Below the pieces are notes generated by a model. It saw only the letters and a list, made by a program, of their open reading frames with translations, did no database searches and was not told the origin of the DNA. Below, piece by piece: positions 1 to 4,922 of a stretch of DNA of 5,315 nt. The stretch comes from Gammaproteobacteria bacterium (GTDB lineage: Bacteria; Pseudomonadota; Gammaproteobacteria; Chromatiales; Chromatiaceae), in contig JAUXDV010000148.1 of NCBI GenBank assembly GCA_030620735.1, positions 1 to 5,315 of the forward strand, given 5' to 3'. Every line of letters starts with the position of its first letter. Position 1 is the stretch's first letter. Made by a program: the position numbers and the translations under genes.

Positions 1-371
1 ATAAAAGCGGCATTCAGATTGACCTGCATCACTTCAAACCATGTACTGATGTCATAGTCGTCGATGCGGCTCAGGTAGGGCAAGGCGGCGGCGTTATGTA
101 TGATGCCCTCCAGCGAGTCAAAATTTTCAGCGAGCTGCTGCGCCATGAGTTCATAGTTCTCGGCCGTGGCTCCCGCCAGATCCATGGGGTAGAGGGCAGG
201 CTCAGGCGCACCGCTGGCGACGATCTCGTCATAGAGTGATTCCAGAGCCGGCAACTCTTTATCCAGTAGAATCACGGTAGCCCCTGCCGCTGCGCACGCC
301 TTGCTGACGGCGCGGCCAATGCCGTTGCCGGCGCCGGTGATGAGGATGGTGGAGTCGTTGAGTATGGTCAT
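1..371 (-). CDS. yciK: YciK-like short-chain dehydrogenase/reductase (N-terminal part, runs off left edge)
   Basis: This is the first 123 codons of an SDR-family oxidoreductase read leftwards; the gene continues beyond base 1. The start is the ATG at 371-369, giving a protein beginning MTILNDSTILITGAG. Visible are the Rossmann nucleotide-binding motif TGAGNGIG (residues 12-19), an acidic residue after the second beta strand (D37, in VILLDKE), a DL pair near 64-65, the HNAA version of the NNAG motif (92-95) and a MQVNLNAAF segment (115-123). The last two, with the spacing, resemble E. coli YciK (HNAG, MQVNVNATF). The catalytic Ser-Tyr-Lys lies outside the window. YciK is an NAD(P)-dependent oxidoreductase of unsettled substrate. 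Its place after ubiG and mupP matches the Pseudomonas order, which is the main support for the name. No strong Shine-Dalgarno is seen. A 252-bp repeat-filled gap separates it from mupP, so it may have its own promoter. Confidence 0.85.
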   Translation of the reverse strand, partial: MTILNDSTILITGAGNGIGRAVSKACAAAGATVILLDKELPALESLYDEIVASGAPEPALYPMDLAGATAENYELMAQQLAENFDSLEGIIHNAAALPYLSRIDDYDISTWFEVMQVNLNAAF

Positions 372-397
372 GTGTGTCTCATGGGTATTATTACAAG

Positions 398-528
398 GAA
401 CCTTGTTGCAAAATCCCGTCATACCGGCATGCTTTTAGCCGGTATCCATTTTTTGATCTGTAAGTTGTTGATTCTATGGATTCCGGCCTTCGCCGGAATG
501 ACAAATTTTGGAGTTTTGCAAGAGGCTC
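398..528. repeat. MITE-like inverted-repeat element with two internal hairpins
   Basis: The two ends form an imperfect inverted repeat. The left end reads GAACCTTGTTGCAAAA (398-413). The right end, read on the minus strand, is GAGCCTCTTGCAAAA (528-514). Inside each end sits a GTCAT-linked hairpin: ATACCGGC (421-428) pairs with GCCGGTAT (438-445), and ATTCCGGC (480-487) pairs with GCCGGAAT (492-499) around a CTTC loop. Both arms therefore follow the same plan: TTGCAAAA, spacer, GTCAT, CCGGC hairpin, ATCCA. No protein is encoded. TATTATT occurs just outside both ends (386-392 and 535-541), a possible but unproven target duplication. The GTCATTCCGGC motif is, from memory, a common intergenic repeat motif in proteobacteria. 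The element lies between mupP and yciK and may act on the transcript as a pair of stem-loops. Confidence 0.7.
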
Positions 529-566
529 TACGGCTATTATTTTTACAGATATTTTTTCATCTCTAA

Positions 567-596
567 ATCTGTGTTTATCTGTGTGCATCTGTGGAT
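567..596. repeat. Short tandem repeat, three 10-bp units with core ATCTGTG
   Basis: Three consecutive 10-bp units start with ATCTGTG: 567-576, 577-586 and 587-596, followed by AATT. It sits about 27 bp beyond the mupP stop codon, in the gap before yciK. From memory, near-identical arrays recur between genes in many proteobacteria; their function is not known to me. The minus-strand reading (CCACAGAT, CACACAGAT, AACACAGAT) resembles the period-9 CACGGA array at 2894-2923. Confidence 0.7.
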
Positions 597-623
597 AATT
601 CTGTTTTGTCGTTCCCGCGCTTT

Positions 624-1280
624 TTATGGAATCAACCGCAGCAAATCCTGCGGAGTTTCGATCTGCCAGTCTGCATCCCATGTGGACGGAGGATCATGTG
701 CTTCGATATATCCGTAGAGCGCAGCGGCGGTGAGCATTCCAGCCGCCTTGCCAGCCTCAATATCGCGCCTGGCATCGCCGACATAGATGCAGTGCTGTGG
801 ATCGGTGTTGACCAGCTCTGCAGCATGCAGCATCGGTTGTGGATGCGGTTTGTTGTGTTCGCAGGTATCGCCGCTGATGATGCAGCCGGCTCGCTCTGAC
901 AGCCCCATTGCCTGCATCAGCGGCTTCGTCAGCCATGCGGGCTTGTTGGTGATGATGCCCCACGGCAGCCGCTGTGTTTCAGCCTCTTCGATGAGTGTCT
1001 GTATGCCGTCAAAGAGGACAGTCTCTCTGCAGATATTGTTTTCATAGACCTGCAGCAGGTGTTGGCGGCGCTTCTCGAAACCCTGATCCTGTGGCTTCAT
1101 TTCAAAGCCGAGGCGTATCAGCGCGATGGCGCCGTGTGACACTGCGGGGCGTACCTGTTCATAAGGCAGTGGCCTTTTGCCGAATGCAGAGAGGGTCTCA
1201 TTCAATGCATAGGCAAGATCAGGTGCTGTATCGGCAAAGGTGCCGTCGAGATCAAACAGCAGTGCGCGGATATCAGCCAT
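624..1280 (-). CDS. mupP: HAD-family phosphatase, MupP-like (N-acetylmuramic acid 6-phosphate phosphatase; often annotated Gph)
   Basis: A 218-residue cytoplasmic HAD hydrolase. The motifs are in order: motif I DLDGT (10-14; D10 nucleophile, D12 acid/base, then DTAPD), motif II Thr in IITNKP (T111), motif III Lys in HNKPHP (K144), and motif IV VGDARRDIEAG (D169, D173). An alpha-helical cap lies between motif I and motif II. The C-terminal ALYGYI and downstream DADWQIETPQDL resemble the Pseudomonas PA3172 type, shown in that genus to dephosphorylate MurNAc-6-P in peptidoglycan recycling. Phosphoglycolate phosphatase (Gph) is the older name and cannot be excluded from sequence. I chose the ATG at 1280 rather than the upstream ATG at 1325 because DLDGT then sits near residue 10, as is usual, and because this ATG overlaps the ubiG stop in ATGGCTGA, an 8-bp overlap that suggests translational coupling. 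Motif I is followed by Phe (DLDGTF) where Leu is more common. Confidence 0.88.
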   Translation of the reverse strand: MADIRALLFDLDGTFADTAPDLAYALNETLSAFGKRPLPYEQVRPAVSHGAIALIRLGFEMKPQDQGFEKRRQHLLQVYENNICRETVLFDGIQTLIEEAETQRLPWGIITNKPAWLTKPLMQAMGLSERAGCIISGDTCEHNKPHPQPMLHAAELVNTDPQHCIYVGDARRDIEAGKAAGMLTAAALYGYIEAHDPPSTWDADWQIETPQDLLRLIP

Positions 1281-1992
1281 CTTTACAAGCGGTGACCAGG
1301 TAGTTGACATCCACATCACGTTCATTGAGCTTGTAGATGCGTGTCAGCGGGTTATAGGTCATGCCGGTCATGTGGGTCATGGCAAGCCCGGCTGCTCTGA
1401 TCCACTGGTCAAGTTCAGAGGGCTTGATGAATTTTGCATACTCATGCGTCCCCCTGGGCAGCATCTGCAGCAGATACTCTGCTCCGATGACGGCAAGCAT
1501 CCAGGCTTTGGGATTGCGGTTGATGGTGGAGAAGAAGGCTATGCCGCCGGGTTTGAGCAGGCGCGCACAGCTTGAAATGACTGAGCCGGGATCCGGGACA
1601 TGCTCCAGCATCTCCATGCAGGTGACCACGTCAAAGCTTTCAGGTTGCTGAGCGGCCAGCTCTTCCACCATGATGTGTTGGTATTCAACCTCATGCCCCG
1701 ATTCCAGCAGATGCAATTTGGCAACCTCGAGCGGCGCTTTGCCGGCATCGATGCCGGTGACTCTGGCGCCGATTGCCGCCATGGATTCAGAGAGAATGCC
1801 GCCGCCGCAGCCGACATCCAGTACGCTTTTACCGTCGAGCGAGGCGCGCTCATCAATATATTGCAGGCGCAGCGGGTTGAGGTCATGCAGCGGTTTGAAC
1901 TCACTGTTTGGATCCCACCAGCGCGATGCGAGTTGTTCAAACTTGCGAACTTCGGCGTGATCGACATTGGCGGATGTGTTTGCTTGAGACAT
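1273..1992 (-). CDS. ubiG: Ubiquinone biosynthesis O-methyltransferase UbiG
   Basis: A 239-residue class I SAM-dependent methyltransferase, close to the 240 residues of E. coli UbiG. It carries out the two O-methylation steps of ubiquinone synthesis (family knowledge), at the cytoplasmic face of the inner membrane. Visible landmarks are the N-terminal F-x-x-L-A-S-R-W-W-D-P segment (18-28), followed by FKPLHDLNPLRL, then the glycine-rich SAM motif VLDVGCGGG (57-65), acidic D82 after strand 2 (TGID), CMEMLEHVPDP (125-135) and LLKPGG (145-150), and INRNPKAW and GTHEYAKFIKP further on, all typical of UbiG. The ATG at 1992 is preferred over an in-frame TTG at 2010: GGGA lies 7 bp before it and the length fits. 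It begins 26 bp after the uppP stop and overlaps mupP by 8 bp, so the three are probably one transcript. Confidence 0.96.
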   Translation of the reverse strand: MSQANTSANVDHAEVRKFEQLASRWWDPNSEFKPLHDLNPLRLQYIDERASLDGKSVLDVGCGGGILSESMAAIGARVTGIDAGKAPLEVAKLHLLESGHEVEYQHIMVEELAAQQPESFDVVTCMEMLEHVPDPGSVISSCARLLKPGGIAFFSTINRNPKAWMLAVIGAEYLLQMLPRGTHEYAKFIKPSELDQWIRAAGLAMTHMTGMTYNPLTRIYKLNERDVDVNYLVTACKDG

Positions 1993-2018
1993 GGCGAAAT
2001 CCCGGATCAATAGGCTCT

Positions 2019-2816
2019 TCAGAGAAACACTGCAAGAAGCAGTATACCTAACAATACACGATAGATGATAAAAGGCATCATGCCGACTCTTTCGATCAAC
2101 TTCAGGAAGTAGAAAATGGCGACGTAAGCTACGATGAAAGAGAGCACAGCGCCGATAATCATCGCATTCCAGTCGAGAGGAGCATCGGATTTGATGATCT
2201 TCAGGATAACCACGCCTGCAGACATCAGTATCGTTGGTATGGCGAGCAGAAAGGAGAACTTTGATGCGGCGGTGCGGGTGAAACCCAGCATCAGAGCAGC
2301 CGTCATGGTAATGCCCGAGCGTGAGGTGCCGGGGATGATCGAGAGGATCTGAAAGATGCCGATGATCAGGGCATCATTCAGTGTAATCTGCTCGATACTC
2401 TTGTGCGGCCGGGGCTTGGTGTCTGCCCACCACAGCAGCAGGCCGAAAAGAATGCTGGCGGCAGCGATGATAATCGGACCGCGAAATTCGATGCCGGATA
2501 GCGTATAGATGGCGCCAGCGACCACAATCGGGATGGTGGCGACAGCTATCGCAAATCCAAGCTGACTGTTTTCAGTGGCCTCCTGTCTGGCGAAGAGCCT
2601 GCCGAGGGTATCTGAGGTGATGGTAACCACTTCTCGTCGGAAATAGATCATCACCGCCAGCAGAGAGCCGATGTGCAGCGCGATATCAAAAGAGAGCCCC
2701 TGATCCTCGACACCCAGTAGCATAGGCGTCAATACGAGATGCGCGGAGCTGGAAATGGGAAGGAATTCAGTGAGCCCCTGAATAAAGGCCAGCAGGATAA
2801 TCTGAAACAGATCCAT
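2019..2816 (-). CDS. uppP: Undecaprenyl-diphosphate phosphatase UppP (BacA)
   Basis: A 265-residue integral inner-membrane enzyme that removes a phosphate from undecaprenyl diphosphate, regenerating the lipid carrier for peptidoglycan and other envelope polymers; family members confer bacitracin resistance when overproduced. Two signature regions are seen: QGLTEFLPISSSAHL (13-27) with catalytic-region E17 and H26, and PGTSRSG (162-168) with R166. Hydrophobic spans occur at about 1-12, 44-58, 87-106, 112-130, 150-161, 186-206, 218-238 and 248-265. E. coli has EGLTE where this protein has QGLTE; the IQGLTEFLP form is common in other bacteria and is not a defect. I chose the ATG at 2816 over the in-frame ATG at 2873 because family members start a few residues before this membrane span and because a promoter-like pair overlaps the longer start. 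No clear Shine-Dalgarno is visible. Confidence 0.95.
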   Translation of the reverse strand: MDLFQIILLAFIQGLTEFLPISSSAHLVLTPMLLGVEDQGLSFDIALHIGSLLAVMIYFRREVVTITSDTLGRLFARQEATENSQLGFAIAVATIPIVVAGAIYTLSGIEFRGPIIIAAASILFGLLLWWADTKPRPHKSIEQITLNDALIIGIFQILSIIPGTSRSGITMTAALMLGFTRTAASKFSFLLAIPTILMSAGVVILKIIKSDAPLDWNAMIIGAVLSFIVAYVAIFYFLKLIERVGMMPFIIYRVLLGILLLAVFL

Positions 2817-2848
2817 GGTGAATAACCGAGTGTTGGAAAGACGCTGGA

Positions 2849-2877
2849 ATGATACGGGATTCTGCTGGCTCATCCAA
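2849..2877 (-). promoter_or_regulatory. Candidate sigma-70 promoter for the uppP-ubiG-mupP operon
   Basis: On the minus strand a TTGGAT -35 box (2877-2872) and a TATCAT -10 box (2854-2849, five of six matches to consensus) are separated by exactly 17 bp. Transcription would begin near 2842, leaving a leader of about 26 nt before the uppP ATG at 2816. The -35 box matches consensus only at TTG. Confidence 0.45.
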
Positions 2878-2893
2878 GCAGGGCAACAGATTT

Positions 2894-2923
2894 AACCACG
2901 GAACACACGGACAACACGGAATT
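2894..2923. repeat. Short tandem repeat, three 9-bp units with core CACGGA
   Basis: CACGGA recurs at 2897, 2906 and 2915, giving three 9-bp units after a leading AAC. The array ends inside the stop codon of the phosphopantetheinyl transferase gene (2924-2922) and lies just upstream of the uppP promoter candidate. From memory, AACCACGGA-type arrays recur between genes in many bacteria. It parallels the period-10 array at 567-596. Confidence 0.65.
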
Positions 2924-3674
2924 AATATTTTATCTCGAGGGAAGCTTCGCGCATTACATCATGGTCTACATACGTACAGGAGTTGTACTCAAAACAACTC
3001 ACCTCAACAGGAGCAGAGGAGCATTCATCGATACACACAGCCCCGATCGTTCCATCATCAAGCATGAATTTGCCACTGTATGAAGCTGATGTGCGTTTGC
3101 CGAATAGCCCCTCCCCATGCATCTTTTGCGCCGCTTCATAGGTGGTCCAGAGATGGTAGAAGTAGTGTTGCTGTTGATGTTCAGCGATTGCCTCCAGTCG
3201 CCTGATCTCTTCCGGTTGAAACAGGCGTGTGGCAATCTTCATAAAATTCTTCACGGGCCTGGGTGTTTCAAGATCCAGGCCGACGGGGGAGCGCGCAAAG
3301 GCAATCATCAGCTGATTGTTGCTGTGGGCGAGACTGAAATGGAGTTGCTGCTGAGGAGGGGCGAGGGAGGGTTTGCCGTTGCTGTCGATGCTGATCTTGA
3401 TCACCTCAGGCTGGAGATCAAGGTAGTGCGCAAGCAAGCTGCGTATGAGAGTCCTGCCAATTGTGAACTCACTACGGCGCTGCGGCGCCATCTTGAGACT
3501 GCGCTGCCGCTCACTGGCATCGAGCAGCGTCTCATCCGCCTGCGTCTGGAGTAGATCGACTGACCACAGGTGAATCTCGCTATGTCCGGGAGCAGAGGCT
3601 GGAGGATCTGCTGATAAGCCCCATGGGATCTCTTCTGTCATGTTAAATATGTAACTCTCAATAACTCCGTGCAT
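2922..3674 (-). CDS. Sfp-type 4'-phosphopantetheinyl transferase
   Basis: A 250-residue enzyme predicted to move the phosphopantetheine arm from coenzyme A onto a serine of acyl or peptidyl carrier proteins. Seen in order: EIHLWSVDL near the start (33-41), RRSEFTIGRTLIRSLL (66-81), NGKPSL (99-104), FSLAHS (113-118, the FNLSHS motif), VGLDLE (131-136, with magnesium ligands D134 and E136), FQPEE (152-156) and WTTYEAAQKMHGEGL (176-190) with E180 and K184. The usual WxxKE lysine is Tyr179 here. The length and two-half layout fit Sfp/EntD/HetI rather than the short AcpS. No NRPS, PKS or fatty-acid gene is adjacent, so the partner is unknown. The start is uncertain: ATG 3674 gives the longest frame but has no clear ribosome site; the ATG at 3641 (residue 12, MTEEIPWG) is a real alternative. 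Its stop codon overlaps the CACGGA repeat. Confidence 0.88.
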   Translation of the reverse strand: MHGVIESYIFNMTEEIPWGLSADPPASAPGHSEIHLWSVDLLQTQADETLLDASERQRSLKMAPQRRSEFTIGRTLIRSLLAHYLDLQPEVIKISIDSNGKPSLAPPQQQLHFSLAHSNNQLMIAFARSPVGLDLETPRPVKNFMKIATRLFQPEEIRRLEAIAEHQQQHYFYHLWTTYEAAQKMHGEGLFGKRTSASYSGKFMLDDGTIGAVCIDECSSAPVEVSCFEYNSCTYVDHDVMREASLEIKY

Positions 3675-3698
3675 TGAGGCAGTTGGTGTCTCTTTTCT

Positions 3699-3768
3699 AT
3701 CGTGGTCAGATGACCACTCCTACGTCTGGTGCGGACACTTGCTGTAGGAGCGGCCTTCTGGCCGCGAT
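3699..3768. repeat. REP doublet in inverted orientation (REPIN-like)
   Basis: Two 25-26 bp REP units face each other. The plus-strand unit (3743-3768) reads GTAGGAG then the hairpin GCGGCC-TTCT-GGCCGC (3750-3765), then GAT. The minus-strand unit (3724-3699) reads GTAGGAG then GTGGTCA-TC-TGACCAC (3717-3702), then GAT. An 18-bp spacer separates them. The GTAG head 5' of each hairpin is the tetranucleotide recognised by RAYT (TnpA-REP) transposases in enterobacteria, and this GTAGGAGCGGC form is, from memory, common in Pseudomonas-like genomes. No RAYT gene lies in the window. It is about 25 bp upstream of the phosphopantetheinyl transferase start. Confidence 0.85.
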
Positions 3769-3813
3769 CGATGCGCTTCGTGCCTCAGCACATCCTATGA
3801 GCGATAACGCATC
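3769..3813. repeat. Probable intergenic repeat with GATGCG/CACATC hairpin
   Basis: Directly after the REPIN, GATGCG (3770-3775) can pair, with one G-T wobble, to CACATC (3789-3794), and a further CGCATCC follows at 3809-3815. From memory, sequences of the form GATGCGCTTCG...CAGCACATCCTA recur between genes in sulfur-oxidising and other gammaproteobacteria. The match is recalled, not computed. The remaining bases to the htpX stop at 3848 show nothing recognisable. Confidence 0.35.
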
Positions 3814-3847
3814 CGGCAATGAGGCGAAACCATGCCAGAGAAGGGTG

Positions 3848-4723
3848 TCATAACCCGGATTCCAGCGCTTTGATGCGCACCTCCAGCGGCGGGTGCGTGC
3901 TGAACAGCTCTCTGATTCCTGCGCCGTTGATGCCGAAGGCGGCCATCTCATTGGGCAGCGGTTCAGGGTCATGCCCCTGTTGCAGGGCGTGCAGGGCGTT
4001 GATCATCTTGGTGCGACTGGCAAGTCTTGCGCCGCCGGCATCCGCCTTGAATTCGCGCCGGCGTGAGAACCAGGCGACGATGATGTTGGCGAGCAGTGAA
4101 AAGACGATCTGTCCGACAAATGAGCCGATGTAGTAGCCCATGCCGAAACCGCGCTCATTCTTGAAGATGACCCGGTCGATGAAGTGCCCCAGTATGCGCG
4201 AAAAGAAGATGACGAAGGTGTTGACCACCCCCTGAATCAGCGTCAATGTGATCATGTCGCCATTGCTGACATGGGTGATCTCATGGCCGACAACCGCTTC
4301 TGCTTCATCGCGTGTCATCTGCTGCAGCAGTCCGCTGCTGACGGCGACCAGCGCATTGTTCTTGTTGGCGCCGGTGGCGAAGGCGTTGGGTGTTGGCGAG
4401 TCGAAAATACCAACTTCCGGCATGCCGATTCCAGCCTGCTGCGCCTGCCGCCTGACGGTTTCGACGAGCCATTGCTCGGTCTGGTTGGACGGCGTCTCGA
4501 TAATGTGAACGCCCATGGAGCGTTTTGCCAACCACTTTGACATCAGCAGCGAGATGATGGAGCCGCCGAAGCCGATGACGCCGGACATGAGCAGCAGGGC
4601 TGAGAGGTTAAGATCGACGCCATTTTCTTCAAGAATTCCTTCTAAACCAAAAAGTTGGAAGATAATGCTAATTAATAACATGATGGCGAAGTTGGTCGCC
4701 AGGAAAAGTCCGATTCTTAACAT
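3848..4723 (-). CDS. htpX: Membrane zinc metalloprotease HtpX (M48B)
   Basis: A 291-residue inner-membrane protease (E. coli HtpX is 293) that degrades misfolded membrane proteins alongside FtsH. Hydrophobic spans: about 4-24, 39-60, 156-176 and 195-219, with the catalytic domain facing the cytoplasm. The zinc site is HEITH (H147, E148, H151), and the third ligand is E224 in RRREFKADAG; both fit the family. Other matches are SLLMSKWLAKRSMG, NAFATGA, LVAVSSGLL, GDMITLTLIQGVVNTFVIFFSRIL and the C-terminal STHPPLEVRIKAL. The ATG at 4723 is chosen, giving the MLRIGLFLATN start that mirrors E. coli; the reading frame stays open to 4900 but that extra part crosses a promoter and an intergenic repeat. 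The leader has no strong Shine-Dalgarno. It is divergent from dcd and probably monocistronic. Confidence 0.97.
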   Translation of the reverse strand: MLRIGLFLATNFAIMLLISIIFQLFGLEGILEENGVDLNLSALLLMSGVIGFGGSIISLLMSKWLAKRSMGVHIIETPSNQTEQWLVETVRRQAQQAGIGMPEVGIFDSPTPNAFATGANKNNALVAVSSGLLQQMTRDEAEAVVGHEITHVSNGDMITLTLIQGVVNTFVIFFSRILGHFIDRVIFKNERGFGMGYYIGSFVGQIVFSLLANIIVAWFSRRREFKADAGGARLASRTKMINALHALQQGHDPEPLPNEMAAFGINGAGIRELFSTHPPLEVRIKALESGL

Positions 4724-4759
4724 AGTGTTTGCGCCGTCAGTTTTCAGGATTGGTAGCCC

Positions 4760-4790
4760 ATTATATGGTGTTCGCCATAAGAAAAAACAA
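4760..4790 (-). promoter_or_regulatory. Candidate htpX promoter with overlapping sigma-70 and sigma-32 features
   Basis: The minus strand carries a perfect TATAAT (4765-4760) with TTGTTT (4790-4785) 19 bp upstream, a fair sigma-70 pair with a long spacer. The same stretch fits a heat-shock promoter: CTTGTTT (4791-4785; consensus CTTGAAA), 14 bp, then CACCATAT (4770-4763; consensus CCCCATNT with one mismatch). Transcription would start near 4753, about 30 nt before the ATG. htpX is sigma-32 controlled in E. coli. Confidence 0.5.
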
Positions 4791-4814
4791 GAATGTTGAC
4801 GCGGCGAGGACAAT

Positions 4815-4860
4815 CTCCTCTCCCCGGGGAGAGGGCCAGGGTGAGGGGTGAGGTGAAGGG
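4815..4860. repeat. Palindromic intergenic repeat CCTCTCCCCGGGGAGAGG with GGTGAGG tail
   Basis: A perfect 18-bp palindrome (4817-4834) is followed by GCCAGGGTGAGGGGTGAGG and a purine-rich run. From memory, the CCCTCTCCCC-GGGAGAGGG-GGGTGAGGG layout is a widespread interspersed bacterial repeat, often mistranslated into peptides such as LTPHPGPLP. That peptide appears here in the open frame upstream of htpX. It lies between htpX and dcd and could form a strong stem-loop in the dcd leader if transcription begins upstream of it. Confidence 0.75.
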
Positions 4861-4863
4861 GGG

Positions 4864-4892
4864 TCGCAATCCATCCCTGAGCCAAGTAAAAT
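4864..4892 (+). promoter_or_regulatory. Weak candidate promoter for dcd
   Basis: TAAAAT (4887-4892) matches the -10 consensus at five of six positions, and TCGCAA (4864-4869) lies 17 bp upstream but matches the -35 only at three. It would leave a leader of about 24 nt. The evidence is thin. Confidence 0.22.
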
Positions 4893-4922
4893 GCCCGCAT
4901 TCAAACAGCAGATTAAAGCAAT

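Noticed and set aside
13..27. UppP lacking the first glutamate of the E. coli EGLTE motif (protein residues 13-17) as a sign of inactivity
   Set aside because: The QGLTE form is common in functional family members and all other signature residues are intact. The coordinates given are protein residues, not bases.
421..455. Hairpin ATACCGGC/GCCGGTAT followed by a T-run, like an intrinsic terminator reading rightwards
   Set aside because: No plus-strand gene ends here; the neighbouring genes are on the minus strand, where no T-run follows the stem. It is better explained as one arm of the inverted-repeat element.
567..596. CRISPR array
   Set aside because: The units are only 10 bp, contiguous and without spacers; no cas genes are present.
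2980..3000. GAGTTGT/ACAACTC inverted repeat near the 3' end of the phosphopantetheinyl transferase gene
   Set aside because: It is a 7-bp stem inside coding sequence with no T-run; chance is a sufficient explanation.
3117..3554. 145-codon open frame on the plus strand
   Set aside because: It lies wholly opposite the phosphopantetheinyl transferase gene, whose motifs are clear, and its translation shows no recognisable domain.
3702..3717. GTGGTCAGATGACCAC as a GntR/FadR-type operator for the phosphopantetheinyl transferase gene
   Set aside because: The whole flanking sequence aligns with the REP unit at 3743-3768, so the palindrome is a REP hairpin; no regulator evidence is present.
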